This document shows positions 44,805 to 54,848 of a DNA stretch of 64,000 nucleotides, in pieces (within the stretch, counting starts at the first letter, position 1; every line of letters begins with the position of its first letter). Where the stretch lies: NCBI RefSeq assembly GCF_002224245.2, contig NZ_NKHK02000006.1, forward strand, positions 62,001-126,000, read 5' to 3'. The notes beneath the pieces are model-generated. The model had not been told where the DNA came from, made no database searches, and saw only the letters and a program-made list of their open reading frames with translations. Source of the DNA: Moraxella sp. VT-16-12 (GTDB lineage Bacteria > Pseudomonadota > Gammaproteobacteria > Pseudomonadales > Moraxellaceae). The position numbers were made by a program, and so were the translations under genes.

Positions 44805-45206
44805 ATGAAAGGTCAATGTCTATGTCAAGCCGTTATTATTGAGACGATGGATAATCATGAACTGCACGCTTGCCACTGTGGCAACTGTCGCAAATGGGGC
44901 GGTTCGGCAGGATTTACCTTTGCCACCCAAGGCATTGACATCAAGGGTAAAGACAATATGACAAGCTATCAGATGGTGGCGTGGGGCACACGTAACTTTT
45001 GTAAAGTTTGTGGGACACATTTGTATTTTCACCAGCTTGGTACAGATAACTATTATGTGTCAGCGGGCTTGTTTGATGATATGGATTTTAAATTGGCATC
45101 ACAAATTTTTATTGATAAAAAGGCGTGCTACTATGAGCTTGCCAATGATACGTCTAAGCTGACTGAAAGTGAGTTTATCACCATGCTGACAGATGGTTGT
45201 AAATAA
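44805..45206 (+). CDS. GFA (CENP-V/GFA) family zinc protein
   Basis: 133 residues. Zinc-binding cysteines of the GFA fold are visible: CLC (about 5-7), CHCGNC (about 23-28) and CKVC (about 66-69), and the body AWGTRNFCKVCGTHLYF matches the family. The family name comes from glutathione-dependent formaldehyde-activating enzyme; activity of most members is not shown. AAGGAAG precedes the ATG. It ends the block of non-nuo genes. Confidence 0.88.
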   Translation: MKGQCLCQAVIIETMDNHELHACHCGNCRKWGGSAGFTFATQGIDIKGKDNMTSYQMVAWGTRNFCKVCGTHLYFHQLGTDNYYVSAGLFDDMDFKLASQIFIDKKACYYELANDTSKLTESEFITMLTDGCK

Positions 45207-45407
45207 ATTTGGCACAGTCAATGCTTGGCACAAAATTGTCATGTGTGATATGTAATTAAGTGCTGAGCATGATATGTGATGTTTTAGATGGTTTGATAAA
45301 ACCGCCAAAGTGAGTGATAGTTTGTTAAAATAATCCTAGCAAAGATAGCATTATTTTAGCTAATTTTAAATAAAGCGAGCGAAAGCTAGCAAAATCATGG
45401 TAACTTT
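45207..45407 (+). promoter_or_regulatory. gap before nuoE with a candidate internal promoter
   Basis: 201 bp without a gene. An extended -10, TGTTAAAAT (45323-45331), lies about 77 bp before nuoE. A GCGAGCGAAAGCTAGC cluster sits between it and the start. This could drive nuoE-N apart from nuoA-CD. Confidence 0.45.
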
Positions 45408-45917
45408 ATGAAAATAGTAACCGACAAAACGCCCAAAGTGGATATTGACAGCATTTTGACTGCCGATGAGATTGTTGGCATCAAAGAATATATCCACCAT
45501 TATCCCCAGCCACGTGCGGCAGTATTGGATGCCCTAAAACTGGTACAAAGACGCAACGGCTGGATAGATGACGCCCAGCTTAATGCCATCGCCAATATGC
45601 TGTCTATCCCAGCAGCTGATGTGGAAGGTGTGGCAACCTTTTTTAATCGCATTTATCGTATGCCAGTAGGTCGCCATGTGATTTTGTTGTGCGATAGCAT
45701 TGCTTGTTATTTGACAGGGTTTGAAGCGATAGAGAGCGAATTTAAACGTCAGCTTGGCATTGATTATGGACAAACCACCCCTGATGGCAGATTTACGCTG
45801 TTGCCTATTTGCTGTTTGGGTAACTGCGACAAAGGAACGAGTGTTTTGATTGATGAAGATACTTATGGGTCGGTAACGCCTGCTGATGTGTCATTGTTAT
45901 TGGAGCAATATCTATGA
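45408..45917 (+). CDS. nuoE: NADH-quinone oxidoreductase subunit E
   Basis: 169 residues, thioredoxin-like [2Fe-2S] subunit (N1a). Cluster cysteines are in LLCDSIACYL and ICCLGNCDKG. Opening ADEIVGIKEYIHHYPQPRAAVLDALKLVQ is typical. The ATG has only a weak ribosome-binding site. It overlaps nuoF by four bases (ATGA). Confidence 0.97.
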   Translation: MKIVTDKTPKVDIDSILTADEIVGIKEYIHHYPQPRAAVLDALKLVQRRNGWIDDAQLNAIANMLSIPAADVEGVATFFNRIYRMPVGRHVILLCDSIACYLTGFEAIESEFKRQLGIDYGQTTPDGRFTLLPICCLGNCDKGTSVLIDEDTYGSVTPADVSLLLEQYL

Positions 45918-47332
45918 CAGCCAAACAAACAAACATGATGAGCGTGGCAGAGCAGATACAAGCACGCAAAAATGGACTTGCCCCAAGTCAGCTTAACCGC
46001 CAACGCATTCCCATTTATGGTGTGGGTTTGGCAGATGGCGAAGCACCTACAAGTCTAACACACCCTTTGACATGGCGGCTGTATCATCATGATGCGCTCT
46101 TGACTTTGGCAGATTATCAGGCATTAAAAGGCTTTGACGGTTTAAAAAACGCCTTAGCCAAAACTCCCAAAGAAGTCGGCGAGATGATAAAAGCTGCCAA
46201 CGTGCGTGGACGTGGTGGGGCAGGTTTTAACGCGGGACTAAAATGGACATTTATGACGCCCCCTGATGGTGGCGTGCGGTATCTTATCTGTAATGCCGAT
46301 GAGATGGAACCTGGCACCTTTAAAGACCGTCTTTTGATGGAGCGGATACCGTTTCAGCTCATTGAAGGCATGCTCATCTCTGCCTATGCCATTGGGGCAA
46401 GTGTGGGTTATATTTTTATTCGTGGCGAGTATATTTTGGCAGCTCAAAGGCTACAAAATGCCATTGATGAATGCTTGGCAAATGGACTGCTTGGCGATAA
46501 TATTTTAGGCACGGATTTTAATTTTGAGCTTCATGTACACACAGGGGCAGGGCGATATATTTGCGGTGAAGAGACAGCACTGATTAACTGTTTGGAAGGC
46601 AGGCGAGCCAACCCACGCACCAAACCGCCTTTCCCACAGGTGTCAGGAGCTTGGGGTCGCCCCACGGTGGTCAATAATGTAGAAACGCTCAATAATATGC
46701 CAGCCATCTTATTAAATGGCGTGGATTGGTATTTGGATTTGCCCAAGAAAAAAGGCAAAAGCCAGACACCGGGTACCAAAATCATGGGTGTGTCAGGGCG
46801 TGTCAAAGATGCAGGGCTGTGGGAAGTGCCGTTTGGTTATACCGCCAGAGAGCTGATTGAGCTGGCAGGTGGCATGCAAGACGGACTGACCTTAAAGGCG
46901 TGGCTACCAGGGGGAGCAAGTACTGACTTTTTGACCGCCAGCGATGAGCATTTGGACACTGTCATGGATTTTGACCCAATCACAAAAGCAGGCTCTCGTC
47001 TAGGGACATGTCTGATGATGGTGGTGGACGAGACCCAAGACATGGTGAGTTTGTCAAAAAATCTACAAAAGTTTTTTCAGCGTGAGAGCTGTGGCTGGTG
47101 TACGCCGTGCCGTGATGGCTTGCCGTGGGGGATGAAAATCTTAGATGCCATAGACAGCGGACAGGGACAAGATGGCGATATTGACAAGCTGTCTGAGCTG
47201 ACTGGTGATTTGTGGATTGGCAAAACCTTTTGTGCTCATGCCCCCGGTGCGATGGAGCCACTGATGAGTGCCTTAAAATATTTTCGTCATGAATTTGAAG
47301 CCAAAATTAACAATGACAAACTAGGGGAATAA
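45914..47332 (+). CDS. nuoF: NADH-quinone oxidoreductase subunit F
   Basis: 472 residues. The NADH site GRGGAGFNAG (about 95-104), FMN region and VHTGAGRYICGEETALINCLEG are clear, and cluster N3 cysteines are in ESCGWCTPCRDG with a distant Cys in GKTFCAHAPGA. It oxidises NADH and passes electrons to FMN and the Fe-S chain. Overlaps nuoE; nuoG begins 1 base after its stop. Confidence 0.98.
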   Translation: MTAKQTNMMSVAEQIQARKNGLAPSQLNRQRIPIYGVGLADGEAPTSLTHPLTWRLYHHDALLTLADYQALKGFDGLKNALAKTPKEVGEMIKAANVRGRGGAGFNAGLKWTFMTPPDGGVRYLICNADEMEPGTFKDRLLMERIPFQLIEGMLISAYAIGASVGYIFIRGEYILAAQRLQNAIDECLANGLLGDNILGTDFNFELHVHTGAGRYICGEETALINCLEGRRANPRTKPPFPQVSGAWGRPTVVNNVETLNNMPAILLNGVDWYLDLPKKKGKSQTPGTKIMGVSGRVKDAGLWEVPFGYTARELIELAGGMQDGLTLKAWLPGGASTDFLTASDEHLDTVMDFDPITKAGSRLGTCLMMVVDETQDMVSLSKNLQKFFQRESCGWCTPCRDGLPWGMKILDAIDSGQGQDGDIDKLSELTGDLWIGKTFCAHAPGAMEPLMSALKYFRHEFEAKINNDKLGE

Positions 47333-47333
47333 C

Positions 47334-50300
47334 ATGGCGGTCATTCATATAGATGGTAAAAGCGTAGAAGTGGACGGCAGCGATAATCTATTACAAGCCT
47401 GTTTGTCGCTTGGGATTGACATTCCATATTTTTGTTATCACCCTGCACTTGGCTCGGTGGGTTCGTGCCGTCAATGTGCGGTCAAACAGTACATGAGCGA
47501 AGACGACTACAAGGCAGGGCGTGGACGGTTGGTGATGAGCTGTATGGTTGCTCCGACCAATGATATGTACATTTCTGTGGACGATGATGAAGCCAAGGCG
47601 TTTCGTAAGCGTATCGTGGAATATTTGATGACCAACCACCCCCACGATTGCCCTACTTGTGAAGAAGGCGGTCATTGTCATCTACAAGACATGACTTATA
47701 TGTCAGGACATCGCCAAAGACGTTATCGCTTCACCAAACGCACGCACCACAATCAAGATTTGGGCGTGTTTATCAACCATGAGATGAACCGCTGTATCGC
47801 TTGCTATCGCTGTGTACGCTTTTATAAAGACTATGCAGGTGGCACGGACTTTGGTGTGTATGCGTCAAACAATCGCGTGTATTTTGGGCGTGATACAGAA
47901 GGGCAGTTTGACAGCGAATTTAGTGGTAACTTAACCGAAGTGTGCCCCACAGGTGTGTTTACTGACAAAACCCACTCTGACCGCTACAACCGTAAATGGG
48001 ACATGCAATATGCCCCAAGCATTTGCCATGGCTGTTCCACAGGCTGTAACATCTCGGCAGGCGAGCGTTATGGTGAGCTTAGACGCATTGAAAACCGCTA
48101 CAATCATGATGTGAATGGCTATTTTTTGTGTGACAAAGGGCGGTTTGGTTACGGCTATGTCAATCGTAGCGACAGACCTGTTGAGCCTTTGCAAAATATC
48201 AATGGTACATTTAGCCCCATCTCTGCCGATTTTGCCTTAGATGGTGTGGCAAACCTTTTAAAAGGTAAAAAAGTCATCGGCATTGGCTCAGCCAATGCAA
48301 GTTTAGAAAGTAACTTTGCTCTCAAAAAACTGGTGGGTGCAGATAATTACAGCACAGGCGAGCGAGCCATAGAGCAAGATTTGGTGGGGCTTGGCGTGCA
48401 GATATTGCGTCATACAGATGTGCAAAATGTTTCGCTGGCTCAGATTGAGACGGCAGATGCGGTGTTTATTTTGGGTGAAGATTTGACCCAAACCGCCAGC
48501 CGTGTGGCGTTATCGGTGCGTCAAGCAGCCAAAAACAAAGCTCGCCAAATGGCAACGGCTTTGCGGACAGAGCATTGGCTGGCTGAGCCTGTCAAGCGTA
48601 TCGGACAAGAAGCATACAGCCCTATCTATGTGGCTGGCGTTACCAATAGCAAACTTGATGACATTGCCAAGGTTTCTGTGGTTGCCACGCCCAATGACAT
48701 TGCACGGCTTGGTTTTATGGTGGGCGACATCATCAAAAATTTTGCTGATAAATTAAGCAAGATTAATGAAGATGCCTTAGCGTTTTTTGCCAAAGAAACT
48801 AAGCTTGTGGTTGATGATGAAACAAGTATGATTGCCCTTGCTTATCATATCGCTTATGATTTGATAATGGCGGAGCGCCCACTGATTCTTAGTGGCACAA
48901 GTTTGTCATCAAAAGCCATTTTGCAAGCCACAGGTTATATTGCCCAAACTTTAACTGCCAAACGCCAACAAATCGCCCATGTAGAGCGTGAGTATATAGA
49001 AGTACAAAACGCCAAAATTCGTGATGAAGTTAAACGTCAATTTTTAGATATTGACAAATCCGCCAAAACAGATGGCAATCATCACACTGAGCGAAACCCT
49101 GCCGATTTTGAAAAAGAACTCAGCTTGCGCCTGCTTAAAATCAACACCCAATATGCTGATAAAACAGGGGTGTATCTTGCCATGCCAAGTGCCAATAGTG
49201 TGGGACTAAATTTGCTTGGTGGGCGGTCAGTAGAAGAGATATTGACCAAAGATTTTGATGCGGTGGTGGTATTGGAGCATGATTTGTCCAATCTAACGCC
49301 AAGTCAATTTGAGCAAATCACTGGCAAAACATTGATTGTGCTAGACCATCAACGTTATGATTGGCATGATAAGGCGGATTTTGTGCTGTCAGTAGGCTCA
49401 TTTGCCGAAAGTGATGGCACATTGGTATCAGCCGACGGGCGAGCGGGGCGGTTTTTTGCTGCTTATGACAAAAAATATTATGAGCCAAACAGCGACATTA
49501 AAGATGCTTGGCGTTGGCTACACGCTCTTGATAATGCTCTTAGTACAAATACTGCCAAACCAACATGGTGTCATCTAGATGATGTGCTTGATGTGTTGGT
49601 GGCTGATTGTCCTGAATTGGCATTGGTGCGTGATGTTGCACCGCAATCAGAGTATCGTATCACAGGATTAAAGGTTGCTCGTGAGCCACGCCGATATTCA
49701 GGGCGTACGGTGCTACGTTCACCGATTTCTATCCATGAGCCCATGCAACCTAAGGATTTGGACAGTGGTTTGACCTTTTCTATGGAAGGCTATGTCGGAG
49801 ACAAAACTCACGCCAGTTTAATTCCTTTTGCATGGAGTGCAGGCTGGAACTCACCACAAGCATGGAATAAACTGCAAGACAAAGTGGGTGGCAAGCTAAA
49901 AGGTGGCGATGTTGGCATTCGCTTGTTTGACCATTTGCCAAAAAATGATCATGTATTTGAAAAACTGATGATTAATGCTAGTCTGTCTAGCAGTATTGCT
50001 GATGGACGAGCGGTGCTGGTGCCGATATACAACCTTTTTAGTTCAAATGCCTTGATAAGTCGCAGCCCGGTGGTGGCAAGTCAAATCAAACCTGCGGTAT
50101 GGAAAATCAGCACAGATGACGCAAAAAAATGGCTGATTAAAAATGGTGATAAACTCACCCTAAGCCAACATGACATGAGCGTTACTTTGCCTGTGCAGGT
50201 GGTGGATTATCTGGCAGATGGCTGTATTGGTTATCCAGTGGGACAAGTGCTCTTTGATGTCAATGTGCCAACAACTGTCAAAAAAGCAGATGATGACACG

Positions 50301-50435
50301 CCTGTATTCGTACCAGCGTATCAAAAAAGCCTTAAAAAGCTGGCAGTTACACAAAGACGGACGATTTTTAGTCCAACAACAGGGTTTAATAATATGCCAC
50401 TTGGTCAATCTAGCCATCAAGAAGTGGGGGTGTAA
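47334..50435 (+). CDS. nuoG: NADH-quinone oxidoreductase subunit G
   Basis: 1033 residues, longer than the about 900 of most NuoG. N-terminal cluster ligands all present: N1b C34/C45/C48/C70, N5 H102/C106/C109/C115, N4 C154/C157/C160/C204, and the optional N7 site C231/C234/C238/C266 (CHGCSTGC). A molybdopterin-oxidoreductase-like domain follows. About 120 residues are extra compared with E. coli, apparently including a charged stretch at about 540-600 (REYIEVQNAKIRDEVKRQF). The C-terminal part is recognisable (VPIYNLFSSNAL). Confidence 0.97.
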   Translation: MAVIHIDGKSVEVDGSDNLLQACLSLGIDIPYFCYHPALGSVGSCRQCAVKQYMSEDDYKAGRGRLVMSCMVAPTNDMYISVDDDEAKAFRKRIVEYLMTNHPHDCPTCEEGGHCHLQDMTYMSGHRQRRYRFTKRTHHNQDLGVFINHEMNRCIACYRCVRFYKDYAGGTDFGVYASNNRVYFGRDTEGQFDSEFSGNLTEVCPTGVFTDKTHSDRYNRKWDMQYAPSICHGCSTGCNISAGERYGELRRIENRYNHDVNGYFLCDKGRFGYGYVNRSDRPVEPLQNINGTFSPISADFALDGVANLLKGKKVIGIGSANASLESNFALKKLVGADNYSTGERAIEQDLVGLGVQILRHTDVQNVSLAQIETADAVFILGEDLTQTASRVALSVRQAAKNKARQMATALRTEHWLAEPVKRIGQEAYSPIYVAGVTNSKLDDIAKVSVVATPNDIARLGFMVGDIIKNFADKLSKINEDALAFFAKETKLVVDDETSMIALAYHIAYDLIMAERPLILSGTSLSSKAILQATGYIAQTLTAKRQQIAHVEREYIEVQNAKIRDEVKRQFLDIDKSAKTDGNHHTERNPADFEKELSLRLLKINTQYADKTGVYLAMPSANSVGLNLLGGRSVEEILTKDFDAVVVLEHDLSNLTPSQFEQITGKTLIVLDHQRYDWHDKADFVLSVGSFAESDGTLVSADGRAGRFFAAYDKKYYEPNSDIKDAWRWLHALDNALSTNTAKPTWCHLDDVLDVLVADCPELALVRDVAPQSEYRITGLKVAREPRRYSGRTVLRSPISIHEPMQPKDLDSGLTFSMEGYVGDKTHASLIPFAWSAGWNSPQAWNKLQDKVGGKLKGGDVGIRLFDHLPKNDHVFEKLMINASLSSSIADGRAVLVPIYNLFSSNALISRSPVVASQIKPAVWKISTDDAKKWLIKNGDKLTLSQHDMSVTLPVQVVDYLADGCIGYPVGQVLFDVNVPTTVKKADDDTPVFVPAYQKSLKKLAVTQRRTIFSPTTGFNNMPLGQSSHQEVGV

Positions 50436-51464
50436 ATGAGTATTCTTGTCATTCCTGATGTGCCGTCCTTTTTGAGCGGTTTGTCGTTTGAGTGGTGGGC
50501 TGTCATTTTTATGACGGTGCAGACCTTGGTGATATTTTTGGGGCTGGTCATTACAGCGGCACTCATGATTGTCTATGAACGGCGAATGCTGGCCTTATGG
50601 CAAGACCGCTATGGGCCCAATCGTGTGGGCTGGCAAGGCAGCTTGCAACTGGTTGCTGATATGCTCAAAATCTTTTTTAAAGAGGATTGGACACCCAATT
50701 TTGCCGATAAACGCTTGTTTACACTTGCTCCTGCGATAGCGATGTTTACCGCTTTGGCAAGTTTTGCCATCATTCCACTGTCTCCGACACTTGGGGCGGC
50801 AGATTGGGATATTGGCATTTTGTTCTTTTTTGCCATGGCAGGCTTGGCGGTGTATGCGGTGATGTTTGGTGGTTGGGCATCTGCCAATAAATTTAGCTTG
50901 CTGGGCGGTTTGCGTAGTGCTGCCCAAACCATCAGCTATGAGGTGTTTTTGGGTTTATCCTTGATGGGCGTGGTGGCGATGGCAGGTTCATTTAATTTGC
51001 GTGAAATCGTAGAAGCCCAAAGCACCGTTTGGAATGTCGTACCGCAGTTTTTTGGCTTTTTGTGCTTTGTGGTGGCAGGCGTGGCAGTGACGCACAGACA
51101 CCCCTTTGACCAACCCGAGGCCGAGCAAGAGCTTGCCGAAGGTTATCATGTGGAATACTCTGGCATGAAGTTTGGTATGTTTTTCATTGGTGAGTATGTC
51201 AATGTGGTGGTGATTTCAGCCCTGATGACGTGTTTGTTTTTTGGTGGCTGGCTGGCTCCTTTTAACTTAGACATTCCCTTTGTGCCACCTGTGTTTTGGT
51301 TTTTGATTAAGACTTTGTTTTTTATGACCATGTTTGTGCTGGCTCGTGGCTCGCTCATGCGTCCACGTTATGACCAAGTGATGAATTTTGGTTGGAAAGT
51401 GTGTTTGCCAGTAACACTGGTCAATCTGCTTGCCACAGCAACGATAATTTTGGCGGTGCAATAA
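50436..51464 (+). CDS. nuoH: NADH-quinone oxidoreductase subunit H
   Basis: 342 residues, about eight membrane helices. Family motifs are [22 protein letters not shown] (about 47), [11 protein letters not shown] and [33 protein letters not shown] with its acidic quinone-chamber loop. NuoH connects the peripheral and membrane arms. It starts directly after the nuoG stop. Confidence 0.98.
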   Translation: MSILVIPDVPSFLSGLSFEWWAVIFMTVQTLVIFLGLVITAALMIVYERRMLALWQDRYGPNRVGWQGSLQLVADMLKIFFKEDWTPNFADKRLFTLAPAIAMFTALASFAIIPLSPTLGAADWDIGILFFFAMAGLAVYAVMFGGWASANKFSLLGGLRSAAQTISYEVFLGLSLMGVVAMAGSFNLREIVEAQSTVWNVVPQFFGFLCFVVAGVAVTHRHPFDQPEAEQELAEGYHVEYSGMKFGMFFIGEYVNVVVISALMTCLFFGGWLAPFNLDIPFVPPVFWFLIKTLFFMTMFVLARGSLMRPRYDQVMNFGWKVCLPVTLVNLLATATIILAVQ

Positions 51465-51473
51465 GGAGAGATT

Positions 51474-52022
51474 ATGTTTGCAACATTAAAAAACACCGCA
51501 ATGGGCATTTTTACCATCGCCCGCTCCATGTGGATGGTCAATAGCCATGCCACACGCAAAAGAGATACGATTTTATACCCAGAACAGCCTGTGCCTGTAC
51601 CGCCACGGTTTCGTGGGCGGATTGTATTGACAAGAGACCCTGATGGGGATGAACGCTGTGTGGCGTGCAACCTATGTGCAGTGGCGTGTCCTGTGGGCTG
51701 TATCAGCTTACAAAAGGCAGAGCGTGAAGATGGGCGTTGGTATCCTGAGTTTTTCCGCATTAATTTTAGTCGCTGTGTGTTTTGTGGTATGTGCGAAGAA
51801 GCCTGTCCGACCACCGCCATTCAGCTCACCCCTGATTTTGAGATTGGTGAATACAACCGCCAAAATTTAGTTTATGAAAAAGAGCATTTGCTGATTAGTG
51901 GCACGGGTAAATACCCTGATTATAACTATTATCGAGTAACGGGCATGGCAACCCAAGGTAAAGATAAAGGCTCGCACCAAAAAGAAGCCGAGCCGATTAA
52001 TGTACGGAGTTTGCTGCCATGA
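51474..52022 (+). CDS. nuoI: NADH-quinone oxidoreductase subunit I
   Basis: 182 residues. Two [4Fe-4S] ferredoxin motifs are complete: [14 protein letters not shown] and [16 protein letters not shown] (clusters N6a and N6b). GGAGAG precedes the ATG. It overlaps nuoJ by four bases (ATGA). Confidence 0.98.
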   Translation: MFATLKNTAMGIFTIARSMWMVNSHATRKRDTILYPEQPVPVPPRFRGRIVLTRDPDGDERCVACNLCAVACPVGCISLQKAEREDGRWYPEFFRINFSRCVFCGMCEEACPTTAIQLTPDFEIGEYNRQNLVYEKEHLLISGTGKYPDYNYYRVTGMATQGKDKGSHQKEAEPINVRSLLP

Positions 52023-52642
52023 TTGATGTGCTAAGTGGGATTTTGGCAAACGGCGATGTGGTGGGTTTTTATGCCTTGGGCTTTGTGACGATATGGTCAA
52101 GCCTAAGAGTGGTTACACACGCCAATCCTGTACATGCCATTTTATCCATGATAGTCTCGCTGCTTGCTGTGGCAGGGATTTTCTTTATCATTGGAGCTCC
52201 CTTTGCAGGCGTGTTAGAGATGATTGTTTATGCAGGGGCGATTTTGGTGCTGTTTGTGTTTGTGATTATGATGTTAAATCTAGGCACAGACACTGATGAA
52301 GAAAAGTCATGGCTGACAGCCAGTGCGTGGGCAATGCCAGTATGTTTAACTTTAATCATCACAGCGGTTTTGGTGGGTTTTTTGACACAAAACGATACTG
52401 TCATGCTGCAAGATAGCACCATTGGCATCAAAGAAGTGGGCGTCAGTCTGTTTACTAAATATGTGCTACTGGTAGAAGTGGCGGCATTTTTGTTGTTGGG
52501 GGCGCTCGTGGCAGCTTATCATTTGGGCAAAAAAGCCCTAGATGATGAGAACATCAGTCATTATCAAAACGACCATGACACGCCCAATCGTCAGCCTGAC
52601 ACCCCTGTATTTAGCCAGCAAAATCATCAGGGAGATAAGTGA
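52019..52642 (+). CDS. nuoJ: NADH-quinone oxidoreductase subunit J
   Basis: 207 residues, five membrane helices. NuoJ landmarks are [21 protein letters not shown] and [20 protein letters not shown], with the conserved Tyr-Ala-Gly-Ala stretch. The C-terminal 35 residues are polar ([17 protein letters not shown]), longer than E. coli NuoJ (184). Its stop overlaps the nuoK start. Confidence 0.97.
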   Translation: MIDVLSGILANGDVVGFYALGFVTIWSSLRVVTHANPVHAILSMIVSLLAVAGIFFIIGAPFAGVLEMIVYAGAILVLFVFVIMMLNLGTDTDEEKSWLTASAWAMPVCLTLIITAVLVGFLTQNDTVMLQDSTIGIKEVGVSLFTKYVLLVEVAAFLLLGALVAAYHLGKKALDDENISHYQNDHDTPNRQPDTPVFSQQNHQGDK

Positions 52643-52995
52643 TGAGTCAATTACAGACTTTTGCCACACAAACAACTGAGCTTGCCAGTCTTGGCATTCC
52701 TGTTTATCATGGATTGATATTGGCAGGGATTTTGTTTGTTATTGGGCTGGCTGGGGTCATGGCACGCCGTAACGTTTTGTTTATGCTGATGAGCCTAGAA
52801 ATTATGATGAATGCTGCTGCCCTTGCCTTTGTGGTTGGGGGTAATGTATGGGGCAAGCCAGACGGACAGATTATGTTTATTTTTATATTGACCTTGGCGG
52901 CAGCAGAAGCGGCGATTGGGCTGGCGATACTGCTTCAATTTTATCACCGTTACAAGAGCCTTGATGTCAATCATGCCAGTAAATTAAAGGGGTAA
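52642..52995 (+). CDS. nuoK: NADH-quinone oxidoreductase subunit K
   Basis: 117 residues from the ATG at 52642, which overlaps the nuoJ stop by one base (TGATG) with GGAG seven bases upstream. Three helices with the conserved glutamates in [14 protein letters not shown] and [14 protein letters not shown], part of the proton path. Confidence 0.97.
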   Translation: MSQLQTFATQTTELASLGIPVYHGLILAGILFVIGLAGVMARRNVLFMLMSLEIMMNAAALAFVVGGNVWGKPDGQIMFIFILTLAAAEAAIGLAILLQFYHRYKSLDVNHASKLKG

Positions 52996-52997
52996 TC

Positions 52998-54848
52998 ATG
53001 CTTGCACTCACCATTTTGTTCCCTTTGATTGGGTTTTTGATATTGGCGATAGGGCGAGACCGCTTATCTGAAAAGCTGGCGAGTATCATTGGCGTGGGGT
53101 CAATGGGATTGTCGGCATTATTTGCTTTTGCTCAAATTTTTAGCTTTTTGGCAAATGCTCAAAAGGCAGTGTCTGTGCAGTTATGGACATGGCTGTCGGT
53201 GGGTGATTTTGCCCCAAATTTTGGGCTGTATCTTGATGGTCTTTCGGCGACCATGTTGGGCGTGATTACAGGGGTGGGCTTTTTAATTCATCTGTTTGCC
53301 AGTTGGTACATGAAAGGCGAAACAGGCTTTGCTCGTTTTTTTAGTTATCTAAACCTGTTTGTGGCAAGTATGCTCATCCTTGTGCTGGCGGATAACTTAC
53401 TGCTTATGTATTTGGGCTGGGAAGGTGTGGGGATTTGCTCTTATTTGCTGATTGGTTTTTATTATACTAATCGTGCCAATGGGCGAGCTGCCATCAAAGC
53501 ATTTACGGTAACACGTGTGGGCGATGTGTTTTTGGCGATTGGGCTATTTTTGCTGTTTGTGGTGTTTGGCACACTTGACATGGCTGTCATCAATGATAAA
53601 GCAAATGCCACGTTTGTCATGAATGACCCAACACTGATGTTAATTGTGGCAATGCTTATCGGTGGGGCGTTTGGTAAATCAGCACAAATCCCATTGCATA
53701 CATGGCTTGCTGATGCGATGGCGGGTCCAACCCCAGTATCGGCACTGATTCACGCTGCCACGATGGTAACGGCAGGGGTGTATTTGATTGCTCGTATGCA
53801 CCCTTTGTTTGTCTTGACCCCTGAAATGCTTCTTTATTGGGTTGGCGGTGTTGGAGCGTTATCTATGCTAGTGGCATCGTTTTGTGCGATGGCACAAACG
53901 GATATCAAGCGTATCTTGGCGTACTCTACCATGAGTCAGCTTGGCATGATGTTTATCGCTCTTGGGGTGGGGGCATGGCAAGTGGCAATTTTTCACTTGA
54001 TGACCCACGCCTTTTTTAAAGCCTTACTGTTTTTGGCATCAGGGGCGGTGATTATCTCAACACACCATGAGCAAAACATCTTTAAAATGGGTGGCTTACG
54101 TCAAAAAATCCCTTTGGTGTTTTGGTCGTTTGTGGTTGGCGGTGGCGCATTGGTTGCCTTGCCTTTTGTTACGGTGGGTTTTTATTCCAAAGAAGCCATC
54201 ATTTGGGAGACTTTTGCCACAGGGCATATGATGCTGTTTTGGGCAGGGGTATGTGGGGCGTTTTTAACCGCTTTTTATACCTTCCGTTTGATTTGGTTGG
54301 TGTTTTTTGGACAACAAAAAACCCATGCTGATAAACTTACTGGTATCAGCTATGCTTTGCCCTTGACGGTACTTTTGGTGCTATCCACAGGAGTAGGGGC
54401 ACTTATCCACCCCCCATTGGCAGGCGTGTTGCCTGATAGCGTGGGCAGCACACTTACCGAAGGCAAGCACACCGCTGAAATCATTGCGGTGGGCATGACA
54501 CTATTTGGTTTGGCAACCGCGTACTTTTTATATGTGTTAAATCAGGGCAAATTACTCAACCGATGGATAAACTCTACCTTTGGTGGTGCGTGCGTGTATT
54601 GGTGTTATCATGGTTTAGGTTTTGATGCGTTGTATGATTGGGTGTTTGTTAAGCCATTTTTAGCAATATGCAAATTCTTAAAAAATGACCCTGTGGATAA
54701 GCTTTGGGGCATTTTGCCTTGGTGCGCTTCTTTGGGCAGTAAACTCTTGGTCAAAACTCAAACAGGAAAACTTGGCTCACACGCCATCAGCTTTGGGGCG
54801 GGTTTGGCATTTGTGTTGGTCTTGGCAGTAATGATGGTGATAAAATGA
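52998..54848 (+). CDS. nuoL: NADH-quinone oxidoreductase subunit L
   Basis: 616 residues, antiporter-like proton pump subunit. Signature regions are YLGWEGVGICSYLLIGFYY, GKSAQIPLHTWLADAMAGPTPVSALIHAATMVTAGVYL and AQTDIKRILAYSTMSQLGMMF, with the lysine-histidine channel residues. The long lateral helix and terminal helix are at the C-terminus. Overlaps nuoM by four bases. Confidence 0.98.
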   Translation: MLALTILFPLIGFLILAIGRDRLSEKLASIIGVGSMGLSALFAFAQIFSFLANAQKAVSVQLWTWLSVGDFAPNFGLYLDGLSATMLGVITGVGFLIHLFASWYMKGETGFARFFSYLNLFVASMLILVLADNLLLMYLGWEGVGICSYLLIGFYYTNRANGRAAIKAFTVTRVGDVFLAIGLFLLFVVFGTLDMAVINDKANATFVMNDPTLMLIVAMLIGGAFGKSAQIPLHTWLADAMAGPTPVSALIHAATMVTAGVYLIARMHPLFVLTPEMLLYWVGGVGALSMLVASFCAMAQTDIKRILAYSTMSQLGMMFIALGVGAWQVAIFHLMTHAFFKALLFLASGAVIISTHHEQNIFKMGGLRQKIPLVFWSFVVGGGALVALPFVTVGFYSKEAIIWETFATGHMMLFWAGVCGAFLTAFYTFRLIWLVFFGQQKTHADKLTGISYALPLTVLLVLSTGVGALIHPPLAGVLPDSVGSTLTEGKHTAEIIAVGMTLFGLATAYFLYVLNQGKLLNRWINSTFGGACVYWCYHGLGFDALYDWVFVKPFLAICKFLKNDPVDKLWGILPWCASLGSKLLVKTQTGKLGSHAISFGAGLAFVLVLAVMMVIK

